A stretch of DNA of 48,799 bases from Pseudomonadota bacterium (GCA_021821365.1 JAKACN010000008.1:1-48799), one strand, 5' to 3'. Shown: positions 36,084 to 46,407, counted from the stretch's first letter. Notes: generated from the sequence alone by a model not told the origin. Program-made: numbers and translations.

Positions 36084-38021
36084 GTGAGCAATCTGGTCCA
36101 AAAGTTCCAGCAATACAGCGGCTGGCGCAATGGCGTGATGTCCGCGCTCGAGCGCTACCGTGCATGCGTTGTTGCGTCCGATCTGACCGATTCGGCGAGC
36201 GATCAGCGTTTCTCACGTCTGCAGGCCAGGCTTTCGGACGACAAGCTTTCGATCGCCTTCGTGGCGGAATTTTCGCGCGGCAAGTCCGAGCTGATCAACG
36301 CGATTTTTTTCGCGGACTACGGCCAGCGCATCCTGCCGTCGTCCGCGGGCCGGACCACGATGTGCCCGACGGAGCTGCTGTACGACGAGACATTCCCGCC
36401 CTCGATCCGACTGCTGCCGATCGAAACCCGCGCCGAAGCGGCGTCGACCAGCGATTTCAAGGCACAGAGCCACGTCTGGACCGTGCTGCCGCTCGACGTC
36501 AATTCCGGCGAAGGCATGCTCGAGGCATTCAAGCAGGTGAGTTTGACCAAGCGCGTGCCGATCGAGGAAGCGAAGCGCTACGGCCTCTATCATGAAGACG
36601 ACCCTGACGCGAGCCTGGCAGTGGGGCCGGACGGCCTGGTCGAGATTTCGCAATGGCGCCACGCGATTGTCAATTTTCCGCATCCGCTGTTGAAGCAGGG
36701 GCTGGTCATCATCGATACGCCGGGCCTGAATGCCATCGGCACCGAGCCCGAGCTGACGCTCAACCTGATTCCCAATGCCCATGCGGTGCTATTCATTCTC
36801 GCAGCCGATACCGGCGTGACAAAAAGCGACATCGAAGTGTGGCGCGACCACATCGGCGGCGGACCGGCGCGCATGGTGGTGCTGAACAAGATCGACAGCA
36901 TGTGGGACGAGTTGCGTTCTGCCGAAGAAATCGAGCAACAAATCTGCCGGCAGGTGGAAAGCGTTGCGCAGACGCTGCATCTCTCGATGCATCAGGTATT
37001 TCCGGTATCGGCGCAAAAGGGTCTGGTCGGCAAGGTCAACCATGATCCCGAACTGCTGGCGAGGAGCCGCTTGCCAGCGCTGGAGACGGCCTTGTCCGCC
37101 GAGCTGATCCCGAGCAAGCAGGAAATCGTGCGCGGCCAGCTGTTGACCGAGATCGATGAACTGGCGGTATCGAAGCAGCAATTGCTGGCAGCGCGTGCCC
37201 GCAATGTGGTCGAACAGCTGCTGGAGTTGAAGAGCCTGCGCGGAAAGAACCAGAACATCATCGAGCACATGATGAAGCGTGTCGAAATCGAGAAGATGGA
37301 GTTCGATGCCAGCCTGCTGAAATTGCAGGGTACGCGCGCGGTGTTCACCCGCCTGTCAACAGAAGTGTTCACCAGCCTCGGCATGGACATCCTCAAGGAA
37401 GACGTCCGCAGAACGCGTGACGCCATGGAGCAGAGCAAGTTCTCGGTCGGCTTGCGTAGCGCCGTCAAGTCCTTCTTCGAGCAGATCCGGAACAACCTCG
37501 ACCTTTCCAGTCGGAAGACCGAGGAAATCACGTCGATGATGACGGTGATGTACCGCAAGTTCTCCACGGAGCACGGGCTCGCGTTGTCCTCTCCGATGCC
37601 GTTCTCGCTGGAGAAATATGTGAAGGAAATCGAACTGATCGAAAGCGTTTATCACAAGCAGTTCGGCACCGCTGCGATCATGACGATGCCCCAGGTTGCC
37701 TTGATGACCAAGTTCTTCGACTCGATCGCTTCGCGCGTGAAGCAAAGCTTCCTGCAGGCCAATCGGGATGTGGAAGCCTGGCTGAAGGTGGTGATGGCGC
37801 CGCTGGAGGCGCAGATCTGGGAACATCGCTCCCAGCTGAAGAAGCGCAAGCAATCGATCGAACGCATTCATTTCGCGACCGACAGTCTGGAAGAGAAGGT
37901 TGGGACGCTGGAAGCGATGCAGGCAGAGCTGGAAGAGCAGAAGAAAGCGCTCCTGACGCTGGAAGCCGATCTCAAGAGCGCCATTTTCGCGGACCTGGCC
38001 GCTCTCAAGGCGGCCGCCTGA
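36084..38021 (+). CDS. Dynamin-family GTPase
   Basis: A 645-residue large GTPase: G1 in EFSRGKSELINAIFF (about residues 63-77), a switch I region with SSAGRTTMCPTEL, G3 DTPGLNAIG, G4 LNKIDSMWDE, then about 350 mostly helical residues with a C-terminal coiled coil (residues about 585-640). The organisation fits bacterial dynamin-like proteins, which remodel or repair membranes; no transmembrane helix is obvious. It lies between mutM and mutY, and its stop is nine bases before mutY, suggesting co-transcription. Its link to DNA repair is unknown. Confidence 0.88.
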   Translation: MSNLVQKFQQYSGWRNGVMSALERYRACVVASDLTDSASDQRFSRLQARLSDDKLSIAFVAEFSRGKSELINAIFFADYGQRILPSSAGRTTMCPTELLYDETFPPSIRLLPIETRAEAASTSDFKAQSHVWTVLPLDVNSGEGMLEAFKQVSLTKRVPIEEAKRYGLYHEDDPDASLAVGPDGLVEISQWRHAIVNFPHPLLKQGLVIIDTPGLNAIGTEPELTLNLIPNAHAVLFILAADTGVTKSDIEVWRDHIGGGPARMVVLNKIDSMWDELRSAEEIEQQICRQVESVAQTLHLSMHQVFPVSAQKGLVGKVNHDPELLARSRLPALETALSAELIPSKQEIVRGQLLTEIDELAVSKQQLLAARARNVVEQLLELKSLRGKNQNIIEHMMKRVEIEKMEFDASLLKLQGTRAVFTRLSTEVFTSLGMDILKEDVRRTRDAMEQSKFSVGLRSAVKSFFEQIRNNLDLSSRKTEEITSMMTVMYRKFSTEHGLALSSPMPFSLEKYVKEIELIESVYHKQFGTAAIMTMPQVALMTKFFDSIASRVKQSFLQANRDVEAWLKVVMAPLEAQIWEHRSQLKKRKQSIERIHFATDSLEEKVGTLEAMQAELEEQKKALLTLEADLKSAIFADLAALKAAA

Positions 38022-38030
38022 TATCCCGAC

Positions 38031-39170
38031 ATGAAACGTATTGCCCAGGCACCCGCCGTCCGGACGGACGGCGACGGCGGTTATGACGATCCCGGCTTTT
38101 CCGAAGCGGTCATCCGCTGGCAAAAGCAGCATGGCCGGCATGCGCTGCCATGGCAGAACACGCGTGATGCTTATCGCATCTGGTTGTCGGAGATCATGCT
38201 GCAGCAGACGCAGGTCACGGCGGTCATTCCTTACTATCAGCGCTTCCTGGCGCGCTTCCCCGATGTCGCGTCGCTGGCGGCTGCCGGTGCCGACGAGGTG
38301 ATGTCTCACTGGAGCGGGCTTGGTTACTACACCCGTGCGCGCAACCTGCATTGCTGCGCGCGAAAGGTCGTTGCAGAACACGGCGGCGAATTTCCATCCG
38401 ATCCCGAAGCGCTGGCTGCATTGCCGGGCATCGGACGCTCGACAGCAGCTGCGATTGCCGCATTTGCGTATGGCGCGCGCGCGGCGATCCTTGATGGCAA
38501 CGTCAAGCGCGTATTCTGCAGAGTGTTCGGTGTCGAGGGCTTCCCCGGTTCGAAGCCCATCGAAGATGCGTTATGGCGCCGCGCCGTGGACCTCCTGCCG
38601 GAGCAGGGCATTGAAGCCTACACGCAGGGATTGATGGACCTCGGCGCGACCTTGTGCACGCGCAGCAGTCCTTCCTGCGCGAAGTGCCCCTTGTCGCAGC
38701 GTTGCGTCGCGCTGGCCAGCGACCGGGTGCAGGCGCTGCCCGTGCGCAGACCGAAGAAGGCGATTCCAGAAAAAGCGACGGCGATGCTGGTCGTCACTGA
38801 TCGGGACCACGTATTGCTCGAACAGCGGCCGGGAAGCGGCATCTGGGGCGGATTGCTGTCGCTGCCGGAGATGGAGGCGCCGGCCGGCGGCTTGGCCGAC
38901 ATGGACCTTGACGGGTGTGTATCGCGCAGAGCCGCTTCCTACGGCAACGTTGCTTCGTGCGAACCGCTGCAACCGTTCACCCATGTCTTTACCCATTTCA
39001 GGCTGCATGTGTCGCCATACCGCGTCCGGCTCGCCCAGCGCGCGCAGCTTGCAGCGGAAGGCGGCCACGTCTGGTATCACGCCGGACAACTGCAGGATGC
39101 GCCGCTGCCGGCGCCGGTCAAGAAGCTGTTGCTGGCGGTGTTCCGTCGCCCAGACCTGATTTCAGATTAG
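38031..39170 (+). CDS. mutY: A/G-specific adenine glycosylase
   Basis: MutY removes adenine mispaired with 8-oxoguanine. The 379-residue protein has the helix-hairpin-helix LPGIGRSTAAAI, the catalytic Asp in AILDGNVKRVFCR, the 4Fe-4S ligands C-x6-C-x2-C-x5-C (CTRSSPSCAKCPLSQRC) and a C-terminal Nudix-like domain that reads the 8-oxoG strand (LLEQRPGSGIWGGLLSLPE). All features are intact. Confidence 0.97.
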   Translation: MKRIAQAPAVRTDGDGGYDDPGFSEAVIRWQKQHGRHALPWQNTRDAYRIWLSEIMLQQTQVTAVIPYYQRFLARFPDVASLAAAGADEVMSHWSGLGYYTRARNLHCCARKVVAEHGGEFPSDPEALAALPGIGRSTAAAIAAFAYGARAAILDGNVKRVFCRVFGVEGFPGSKPIEDALWRRAVDLLPEQGIEAYTQGLMDLGATLCTRSSPSCAKCPLSQRCVALASDRVQALPVRRPKKAIPEKATAMLVVTDRDHVLLEQRPGSGIWGGLLSLPEMEAPAGGLADMDLDGCVSRRAASYGNVASCEPLQPFTHVFTHFRLHVSPYRVRLAQRAQLAAEGGHVWYHAGQLQDAPLPAPVKKLLLAVFRRPDLISD

Positions 39171-39200
39171 CGCGCCGCACGGCATCGGCGAAAACGGCAA

Positions 39201-40307
39201 TCAGGCCGCCTCGGTCCACTCCACACGATTGCGTCCGCCTTGCTTTGCCTGGTACAGCGCGGCATCCGCGCGCGCGATGAGATCGGTCAGTTTTTCTCCG
39301 CGTCGGTATTGCGCGACCCCGATCGACAGCGAGATATGCCTGCTTTCAAGGACTTTCTGGAAGTCCAGGAAATGTGCATAGACGCGCAGGCGTTCGGCAT
39401 GCATGACGGCGCCTTTCAGATCGGTATCCGGCAGGATCTGCATGAATTCGTCGCCGCCATAGCGTCCCAGCATGTCGGTATCGCGGATGCTGTCGCGTGC
39501 GACTCTGGCAAACTCCTTGAGGATGATGTCGCCGGTGAGGTGGCCGTTGTTGTCATTGATTTCCTTGAAGCGATCGATGTCGATGATGCAGATCGTGAAG
39601 GGTGTGCCCAGTGTGTCGGCTTGCATCTTCGCGCGGTCGAGTTCGGCCTGAATCTGGCGGCGGTTGTAGAGACCGGTCAATTCGTCGCGCACGGACTTTT
39701 CCTCGTAGTGCTCAAGCTGGTAACGGGTTGCTCGGAGCAGTTGGCGCAGGTTGTGGATTTGCTTGCCAAGCAGGATCATGCCGGGCAATGTCAGCACCAG
39801 CACGAACCATTGCATCATGTCGGCGCGAAAGGCCTGATCGTAGCCTTCCGCATGGCCGCGGATGAGGATGATGCCGAAATACGCGGCCAGACATCCGGCA
39901 GCCAGCAGGATAAGCGATATGGTCGAGAGCCTGAATATCCCGAATGAAAAGGCGATCAGAATGAAGGGCGCCAGCGCGATCTGGGTGGCGCGTTCGAGGT
40001 AGGCAACGACGAGCATGACCAGCAGCGCGCTGACCAGTTGCGGCAACATCAGGCTCGGTTCTTCGAAGCGCGTATTCACGCCGAACCGGAACATCGCATA
40101 GAACAGGGCCACGATGCACAACACGACGGCGGCGACGCCGGCGAAAGTCAGGCCGGTGATGAAGCCCTGACGGTAGAACATGAAAAGGCTCAGCGCATAC
40201 AGCAGCGAAATCAGGCTGATGGGCGATATCTGCGGAACGCGCACGGGCTGCATGTTCTTGCGGCGGTTTGCCGCCTCGGACCGCATGGCTTCACGTGCAT
40301 CATCCAT
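39201..40307 (-). CDS. Membrane-bound diguanylate cyclase
   Basis: A 368-residue GGDEF protein with an N-terminal membrane domain of five or six helices (about residues 30-180) and a C-terminal GGDEF domain (RYGGDEFMQIL) with an I-site R-x-x-D five residues before it (RDTD). It should synthesise cyclic di-GMP from a membrane sensor. The start at 40307 is preferred over the upstream frame to 40379, which does not look coding. It is convergent with mutY. Confidence 0.93.
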   Translation of the reverse strand: MDDAREAMRSEAANRRKNMQPVRVPQISPISLISLLYALSLFMFYRQGFITGLTFAGVAAVVLCIVALFYAMFRFGVNTRFEEPSLMLPQLVSALLVMLVVAYLERATQIALAPFILIAFSFGIFRLSTISLILLAAGCLAAYFGIILIRGHAEGYDQAFRADMMQWFVLVLTLPGMILLGKQIHNLRQLLRATRYQLEHYEEKSVRDELTGLYNRRQIQAELDRAKMQADTLGTPFTICIIDIDRFKEINDNNGHLTGDIILKEFARVARDSIRDTDMLGRYGGDEFMQILPDTDLKGAVMHAERLRVYAHFLDFQKVLESRHISLSIGVAQYRRGEKLTDLIARADAALYQAKQGGRNRVEWTEAA

Positions 40308-40612
40308 AAATATACGAGTAGCGCTCAAAGTAGTGCCATGTAAATGCCTGCAGGGCAGGAAGCAAGTGGGAATGTTCAAAGGACTGTCCCGGCCGGGAAC
40401 TTCGGCGGCGATGGCCCGAAGTATTCTGCCGCGCAGACTCCTGGCCGACCCGACATTTATCCTACGAATGCCGGGCGTGGAATTTGCGCGTTGACAAAGA
40501 GCCTGTAAAAAATGCTGCAGGGACAGGATGCGGCGCGCCGATTCTCACAAAAGTCACATGGCGCGACCTGAAATGGTGCGTGCGCCATTGTCTTTTATGT
40601 AAGTGTGCGACG
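40308..40612. other. Intergenic region between the membrane diguanylate cyclase and the LON-domain gene
   Basis: 305 bases without a convincing gene on either strand. It must hold the promoter of the diguanylate cyclase and the 3' end of the LON-domain transcript, but no clean hairpin with a T run or promoter pair is visible. Confidence 0.5.
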
Positions 40613-41248
40613 TCAGAGGATCTGGTGCTGCTGGAGATACTGGTGGACGATCGAAAGCCGGATCTGCGCATCGTCGAGCTCCAGCAGTTTCTGGCGCGCC
40701 TTCAGCGTAATGGGAAGGAGTTCGCACCAGCGGTTGGCGACCCAGCTGGCACTGTCGAGTCGAACCGGCTGGGAGAACGGGCTGATGAAGGCTTCGTCCT
40801 GCTGCGCGCGGCCTTTGGCATTGACGTCGTCGATGACAAGTTTCAGGGCTGTGGCGCAGGCGACATGAACATCACTGACGGAGGCGGGCTCGTCGGGCGC
40901 GATCATGTCGACCTGCGCCTCCAGCCGCTGGTCGGTCAGCACACGGGTCTCGAGAATGCGGAACCGTTCGCCGCCCAGCGTGCGCAGCATCATCACGCCC
41001 GGTACTTCCATGTCCCAGGACGAAATGTGAGCGAGGCACCCGACCGATTCCGGTTCGGCGGCCATGCCGACTTCCTGTCCGGCCTTGATCTGCACCACGC
41101 CAAAAGGTGCGTCGCGTCGCATGCACTCGCGCACCATGTCGATGTAGCGCGCCTCGAAGACCTTCAGCGGCAATACCCCTTCCGGGAACAGCACCGTCTT
41201 CAGCGGAAAAAGAGGAAGCCACGAATCGTCGGCGCGCATGGTCGGCAT
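40613..41248 (-). CDS. LON substrate-binding domain protein
   Basis: A 211-residue protein consisting only of the N-terminal substrate-recognition domain of Lon-type proteases (LPLFPLKTVLFPEGVLPLKVFEARYIDMV); it has no ATPase or protease part. Stand-alone LON proteins of this size are widespread; their targets are unknown. It starts ten bases after the rapZ stop, so it probably belongs to the ptsN-hprK-rapZ operon. A second ATG three codons in is possible. Confidence 0.9.
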   Translation of the reverse strand: MPTMRADDSWLPLFPLKTVLFPEGVLPLKVFEARYIDMVRECMRRDAPFGVVQIKAGQEVGMAAEPESVGCLAHISSWDMEVPGVMMLRTLGGERFRILETRVLTDQRLEAQVDMIAPDEPASVSDVHVACATALKLVIDDVNAKGRAQQDEAFISPFSQPVRLDSASWVANRWCELLPITLKARQKLLELDDAQIRLSIVHQYLQQHQIL

Positions 41249-41257
41249 GAGGCCTCG

Positions 41258-42121
41258 TCAGGTGAGTTCGCGGTGACGCAGCAGGACGCGCTCCGTCGCG
41301 CCGAAATGCCTGGCGAGCTGCTCGACCATGTAGACCGATCGATGCTGGCCGCCGGTGCAGCCGATTGCGACCGTGAGGTAGCTCCGGTTGTCGTTCTTGA
41401 AGGCAGGGAGCCACTTTTCGATGAAGGTGCGGATATCGAACAGCAGTTCCGCGACGTGTGCCTGTGCGTTCAGAAACTCGATCACCGGTTCGTCGCGGCC
41501 GGTGAAGGGGCGCAGGTTGATATCGTAATAGGGATTCGGGAGCACACGCACGTCGAACACCAGGTCCGCGTCCAGCGGCACGCCGAACTTGAAGGCGAAC
41601 GATTCGAACAGCAGCGTCAGCGGTGCGTGTTCGGTCTCCACCAGGTCCTTGATCCAGCCGCGCAGCTTGTTGGCGGAAAGGCCCGAGGTATCGATCACAT
41701 GGCCGATGCCTTCGATCGGCGAGAGCATTTCGCGTTCGCGCAGGATGCATTCCGTCAGCGTGGGCTGGCCGGCTGCGTCCTGGCTTGTGCGGACACGATG
41801 CGACAGCGGATGACTGCGCCGTGTTTCGGAGAAGCGGGCGATCAGCGACTCGGTCTTTGCGGTCAGGAACAGCACCTTGACATCGTGACCCTCGTCTTTG
41901 AGCAGCCGGATGTCGGCGGGAAGACTGGCCAGCGAATCCGCGCTGCGGGCATCCATCGCCACCGCCAGCGAATCCGCGCCTTCTTCCAGGCGGGTCTGGA
42001 CCAGCTGGCGCAGCAGTTTGGGCGGCAGGTTGTCGACGCAGAAGTAGCCGGCGTCTTCGAGTGCATTCAGGCCGACCGATTTACCGGAACCGGAAATGCC
42101 GGTGATGAGGATGATGCGCAT
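41258..42121 (-). CDS. rapZ: RNase adapter / nucleotide-binding protein RapZ
   Basis: RapZ proteins bind nucleotides and small RNAs and guide RNase E in enterics. The 287-residue protein begins [20 protein letters not shown], with the Walker A motif, and ends in the conserved C-terminal domain ([17 protein letters not shown]). The start at 42121 is preferred; the open frame continues ten codons upstream. It lies next to hprK and ptsN, the usual nitrogen-PTS context. Confidence 0.95.
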   Translation of the reverse strand: MRIILITGISGSGKSVGLNALEDAGYFCVDNLPPKLLRQLVQTRLEEGADSLAVAMDARSADSLASLPADIRLLKDEGHDVKVLFLTAKTESLIARFSETRRSHPLSHRVRTSQDAAGQPTLTECILREREMLSPIEGIGHVIDTSGLSANKLRGWIKDLVETEHAPLTLLFESFAFKFGVPLDADLVFDVRVLPNPYYDINLRPFTGRDEPVIEFLNAQAHVAELLFDIRTFIEKWLPAFKNDNRSYLTVAIGCTGGQHRSVYMVEQLARHFGATERVLLRHRELT

Positions 42122-42188
42122 AGCGGAATCATACCGCAAGGGGCGCGGCATGACACCGGAAGTCGTTGCCGGAAAAACAGGCGTGTGG

Positions 42189-43127
42189 CTAATCGTTCCC
42201 CATTGCCTTTTGCTGCCGCTCCATGAACTCCTTGAGCGTGTCGATGCCGCGCAGTTGCAGGATAGTGTTGCGCACCGCGGCTTCGAGCAGCACGGCGAGA
42301 TTGCGGCCGGCTTCGACGGGAATCACGACCTTGCGGATGGGCAGGCCGAGCACTTCTTCGGTTTGCGAGTGCAGCGGCAGCCGCTCGTAATTTTCTTCGA
42401 GCGTGCTGCGGCGCACCAGGTGCACGATCAGTTTCAGGCGCATTTTGCGGCGCACCGCCGTCTCACCGAAAATGGTCTTGATGTCGAGCAGGCCGAGTCC
42501 GCGCACTTCGAGCAGGTTCTGCAGCAGCGGCGGGCAGCGTCCTTCGATCATGTTGGGCGCGATGCGCGCGAATTCAACGGCGTCGTCGGCGACCAGTCCG
42601 TGGTTGCGCGAGATCAGCTCGAGGCCGAGCTCGCTTTTGCCAAGGCCGGATTCGCCCGTGATCAGCACGCCGACGCCGAGCACGTCCATGAACACGCCAT
42701 GCATCGTCACGCGCTGCGCGAGTTCCTTGGACAGATAGACGCGCAGGTAGTCGATCACCTGTGCGGCCGGCAGCGGCGTGGAGAACAGCGGGATGTTCTT
42801 CTCGTCGCACACTTCGAGGATGTACGGCGGTGTCTCCAGGCCTTGCGCGATGATGAACGCCGGCGGCTCGCCGGCCACCAGCTCTTCGGTCTGGTACTTG
42901 CGCGAGGCGGGAGACAGCTTGTTGTAATACTGGATTTCCTGGTGGCCGAACACCTGGATGCGACCGGGGTGAATCAGGTTCAGGTGGCCGACCTGATCGG
43001 CCGCCGAGGTGGCGTCGCCAGAGATGCGCCGCTCGCCGCCCGGGAAACCGGCAAACCATCCGAGCTGCAGTGCTTCGCGCGTGTCGTCGTAGAGTTGCTG
43101 GATCGATAAGTGGGTGGTGGCGGGCAT
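42189..43127 (-). CDS. hprK: HPr kinase/phosphorylase
   Basis: HprK phosphorylates or dephosphorylates a serine of HPr-type carriers. The 312-residue protein has a divergent N-terminal domain, a P-loop [15 protein letters not shown] (about residues 156-170) and the C-terminal signature [15 protein letters not shown]. Betaproteobacteria use it with an incomplete PTS, so its role is regulatory rather than in sugar uptake. Four bases separate it from ptsN. Confidence 0.96.
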   Translation of the reverse strand: MPATTHLSIQQLYDDTREALQLGWFAGFPGGERRISGDATSAADQVGHLNLIHPGRIQVFGHQEIQYYNKLSPASRKYQTEELVAGEPPAFIIAQGLETPPYILEVCDEKNIPLFSTPLPAAQVIDYLRVYLSKELAQRVTMHGVFMDVLGVGVLITGESGLGKSELGLELISRNHGLVADDAVEFARIAPNMIEGRCPPLLQNLLEVRGLGLLDIKTIFGETAVRRKMRLKLIVHLVRRSTLEENYERLPLHSQTEEVLGLPIRKVVIPVEAGRNLAVLLEAAVRNTILQLRGIDTLKEFMERQQKAMGND

Positions 43128-43131
43128 GGTA

Positions 43132-43599
43132 TCAGGCGTGGACGCTCGGCTGCCATTCGGCGATGCGGGCGTGGACCGAAGCCGCGTCCGGGTCGATGGT
43201 CAGCTGCTCGCGGAATGCTTCGTCGGAAAACATTTCGGCGATTTCGGACAGGATTTCGAGGTGCTGCTGCGTGACGTGGTCCGGGATCAGCAGGAATACC
43301 AGCAGCTTCACCGGAAGGCTGTCCGGGGATTCGAACGGAATCGGTTCTTTCAGTCGTACGAATGCCGCCAGCGGTGCCTTCAGGCCTTTGATGCGGCCGT
43401 GCGGAACGGCCACGCCATGGCCAAGGCCGGTCGAGCCGAGGCGTTCGCGCGCGAATAGATTGTCCGACACCACCGAGCGAGCGATGCCGCAGTTGTTTTC
43501 AAAAATCAGTCCGGCTTGCTCAAACGCCCTCTTCTTGCTTGAGACTTCAAGGTCAAGCACGACATTGTTCGCCGACAGGATCTTGGCAAGGTTCGTCAT
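43132..43599 (-). CDS. ptsN: Nitrogen-PTS EIIA component
   Basis: PtsN (EIIA-Ntr) is the terminal phosphoacceptor of the regulatory PTS. The 155-residue protein begins [19 protein letters not shown] and has the phosphorylated histidine motif [12 protein letters not shown]. Upstream in-frame ATGs at 43614 and 43626 exist; none has a clear ribosome-binding site, and 43599 matches the family best. rpoN and hpf, often directly upstream, are absent here. Confidence 0.93.
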   Translation of the reverse strand: MTNLAKILSANNVVLDLEVSSKKRAFEQAGLIFENNCGIARSVVSDNLFARERLGSTGLGHGVAVPHGRIKGLKAPLAAFVRLKEPIPFESPDSLPVKLLVFLLIPDHVTQQHLEILSEIAEMFSDEAFREQLTIDPDAASVHARIAEWQPSVHA

Positions 43600-43930
43600 G
43601 TTACGAAATGGCATGTTGCGCTGCACAAAATGAACAATCGAGTCGCATTATAGGCTGGTTTCCTGCCTGTGGAACGAGAAAGCATAGGGTGGTCTGGAGA
43701 AACCATGTTGATTGTAAGCAGGAGCCTGACAGGAAAGATTCAATAATGACCCGGTGTTTTCCAGACCTTGATGAATTCCATGGCGCTAATCCATGGCGCT
43801 AAAACATTTCCGCGCGGAAATGGCTGCGAAACCTCCGGTGGATTTATATTTCGAATCGATTTGTACCCCGCCAACATGACAGTATCCTGACAAATGCCGA
43901 TATTGCTGCCGGATCATTGGATCACCGCCG
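43600..43930. other. Intergenic region ptsN-queF with tandem repeat and palindrome
   Basis: 331 bases with no convincing gene. A 13-base unit (CCATGGCGCTAAT/A) occurs twice in tandem at 43778-43803. Next to it is an 18-base perfect palindrome, CATTTCCGCGCGGAAATG (43805-43822), followed on the minus strand by TTTT; this may be the queF terminator. The remainder should hold the ptsN promoter. Confidence 0.6.
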
Positions 43931-44770
43931 CTACTGGCGCGCATTGCGCATGTTGGACGGGCGTTGGCCAGTCGTGAAATTGCTGCGCCAGGGATTGATG
44001 TCCAGGCCGCCGCGCCGCGTATAGCGCGCGTAGACGGAAAGCTTCTGCGGCCTGCATTGCCGCAGGATATCCATGAAGATGCGTTCCACGCATTGTTCAT
44101 GGAATTCGTTGTGGTTCCGGAAACCGATCAGGTATCGCAGCAGGCTTTCCTGGTCGATCTGCGCGCCGACATAGCGGATCTGCACGCTGCCCCAGTCAGG
44201 TTGCCCGGTCACCAGGCAATTCGACTTCAGCAAATGCGAAACCAGCGTCTCCTCGACCATTGCCTCGGCATGATTGGCTTTCAGCAGCGCTGGATTGGGC
44301 GTGTATTCGCCGATCTCGATGTCGAGCCGGTCCAGCGGCAATCCTTCGAGTTCGCCCATCTGTATGGACGAAAAATCATCGGGCATTGTCAGCTTGACTT
44401 GCACCGGCGCGCCGAATCCCTCGGACAGGTCGGCACGCAGCACATCCGTCAGCGCTTCCGGGGATGCCAGCTTCGTCTGGTTGAAGGAATTGAGGTAGAG
44501 CTTGAAGGATTTCGATTCGATGATATTGGGCGAATCGGCCGGAACCGTGAAGGTCGCGATGGCGATCTGCGGCTTGCCGCGCAGGTTCAGCCACGATAGT
44601 TCATAGGCATTCCAGATGTCCACGCCGAAGAACGGCAGGGTGCCGTCCAGGCCGATCTCTTCGCGCTTGGGTTGGCGCGACATCGGGAACAGCAGCGACG
44701 GCGCGTATTCGGCCTGATAAGTGGTGGACTTGCCGAGCGGTGAAGCTTCCGGCGTCTTCGGGGCAGACAT
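43931..44770 (-). CDS. queF: NADPH-dependent 7-cyano-7-deazaguanine reductase
   Basis: QueF reduces preQ0 to preQ1 in queuosine biosynthesis. The 279-residue protein is the long type II form: an N-terminal T-fold copy (about residues 1-130, [13 protein letters not shown]) and a C-terminal copy with the catalytic Cys of [20 protein letters not shown]. The start at 44770 follows the family; the longer frame upstream is unlike it. It is a stand-alone gene. Confidence 0.95.
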   Translation of the reverse strand: MSAPKTPEASPLGKSTTYQAEYAPSLLFPMSRQPKREEIGLDGTLPFFGVDIWNAYELSWLNLRGKPQIAIATFTVPADSPNIIESKSFKLYLNSFNQTKLASPEALTDVLRADLSEGFGAPVQVKLTMPDDFSSIQMGELEGLPLDRLDIEIGEYTPNPALLKANHAEAMVEETLVSHLLKSNCLVTGQPDWGSVQIRYVGAQIDQESLLRYLIGFRNHNEFHEQCVERIFMDILRQCRPQKLSVYARYTRRGGLDINPWRSNFTTGQRPSNMRNARQ

Positions 44771-44883
44771 GGATGGAAATACCAATAAACATTCGTTCGG
44801 CTTCGTCGGGCTGCGAAACCGGAAACCAATAATCACTTACCTATGACAGCGGGCGGTGTTGCCGGTTCGCCCGCTACGCGTTG

Positions 44884-46407
44884 CTACAGGAACAGCTTGT
44901 AGGCCGGGTTATCGCTTTCGTCCCAGTTGCGATAGCCCAGCGTCGCGAGGAATGCGCGGAAATCCTTCATCTCCTTCTTCGGCACCTGCAGTCCGACCAG
45001 GATGCGGCCGACGTCGCCGCCTTGATTGCGATAATGGAAAAGGCTGATGTTCCAGTTCGGCGCCATGCTGTCGAGGAAACGCATCAGCGCACCGGGGCGC
45101 TCGGGGAATTCGAAGCGGTACAGCAATTCATTCTGCGCCAGCGGACTCCTGCCGCCGACCAGGTGACGGATGTGCAGCTTCGCCAGTTCGTCATGCGTCA
45201 GGTCGAGCGTCTTGAAGCCGTGCTTCTCGAAATTCTTCGTGATCTTGCCCGATTCGTCGCGGCTGGAAATCTGGATGCCGACGAAGACATGCGCGATCTT
45301 TTCGTCGCTGATGCGATAGTTGAACTCCGTCACGTTGCGCGGGCCCACCAGGTGGCAGAAGCGCTTGAAGCTGCCGCGCTCTTCCGGAATCGTGACTGCG
45401 AACACCGCCTCGCGCGATTCGCCCACTTCCGCCATCTCGGCAACGAAGCGCAGGCGGTCGAAGTTCATGTTGGCGCCGCTGGTGACTGTGACCAGGGTTT
45501 CATTCGTGAGCGGCTTCTTGCCAGCCTTCGCGCGTTCGACGTAGGCCTTGGCGCCGGCAACCGCCAGTGCGCCGGCCGGTTCGAGAATGCTGCGCGTGTC
45601 CTGGAAAACGTCCTTGATCGCGGCGCAGACTTCATCGGTATCGACGAGGATGACGTCGTCGACATACTCTTTTGCAAGACGGAAGGTTTCTTCGCCGACC
45701 AGCTTGACCGCCGTGCCGTCGGAGAACAGGCCAACATCGTTCAGCGTCACGCGCCGGCCCGCCTTCAGGCTGCGTGCCATGGCGTCGGAGTCCGTGGTCT
45801 GCACGCCGATCACCTTGATATCGGGGCGCACCGACTTGACGTAGGCGGCCACGCCGGCGATCAGTCCGCCGCCGCCGATGGCGCAAAAGATCGCATGGAT
45901 GGGTTCCGAATGCTGGCGCAGGATTTCCATGCCCACCGTGCCTTGCCCGGCAATCACGTAGGGATCGTCGAAGGGATGGACGAAGGTGAGCTTGTGCTTC
46001 TTCTCCAGTGTCAGCGCGTGGTTGTAGGCATCAGAATAGGAATCGCCGAACAGAACCGCCTCGCCACCGCGCGCCTTCACGGCGTCGATCTTGACCGGCG
46101 GCGTGGTCGTCGGCATCACGATCACGGCGCGGCAGCCGAGCCGTGCCGCCGACAGGGCGACGCCTTGCGCGTGGTTGCCGGCCGAAGCGCAGATCACGCC
46201 GCGCTTCAGTTGCGCCGGAGTGAGGTGGGCCATCTTGTTGTAGGCTCCGCGCAGTTTGAAGCTGAACACGCTCTGGATATCTTCGCGCTTGAGGTAAATC
46301 TTGTTACCCATACGCCCGGACAGCGTGGGCGCGAGATCCAAGGGTGTTTCGACAGCGACGTCATAGACGCGGGCGTTTAGGATTTTCTGTAGGTAGTTGG
46401 TCGTCAT
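44884..46407 (-). CDS. ilvA: Threonine ammonia-lyase (biosynthetic)
   Basis: IlvA converts threonine to 2-oxobutanoate, the first step of isoleucine synthesis. The 507-residue protein has the PLP-lysine region FKLRGAYNKM, the SAGNHAQGVA loop and the glycine-rich GGGGLIAGVAAYVK, followed by two ACT-like regulatory domains (about residues 330-507, RGSFKRFCHLVGPRNVTEF and PERPGALMRFLDSM) that allow isoleucine inhibition. The start at 46407 is preferred. Confidence 0.96.
   Translation of the reverse strand: MTTNYLQKILNARVYDVAVETPLDLAPTLSGRMGNKIYLKREDIQSVFSFKLRGAYNKMAHLTPAQLKRGVICASAGNHAQGVALSAARLGCRAVIVMPTTTPPVKIDAVKARGGEAVLFGDSYSDAYNHALTLEKKHKLTFVHPFDDPYVIAGQGTVGMEILRQHSEPIHAIFCAIGGGGLIAGVAAYVKSVRPDIKVIGVQTTDSDAMARSLKAGRRVTLNDVGLFSDGTAVKLVGEETFRLAKEYVDDVILVDTDEVCAAIKDVFQDTRSILEPAGALAVAGAKAYVERAKAGKKPLTNETLVTVTSGANMNFDRLRFVAEMAEVGESREAVFAVTIPEERGSFKRFCHLVGPRNVTEFNYRISDEKIAHVFVGIQISSRDESGKITKNFEKHGFKTLDLTHDELAKLHIRHLVGGRSPLAQNELLYRFEFPERPGALMRFLDSMAPNWNISLFHYRNQGGDVGRILVGLQVPKKEMKDFRAFLATLGYRNWDESDNPAYKLFL

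Noticed and set aside
40491..40520. Consensus TTGACA on the plus strand as a promoter
   Set aside because: No -10 element at a proper distance and no plus-strand gene follows.
44881..46380. Long plus-strand frame opposite ilvA (499 codons)
   Set aside because: Antisense shadow of a conserved gene with complete catalytic motifs on the minus strand.
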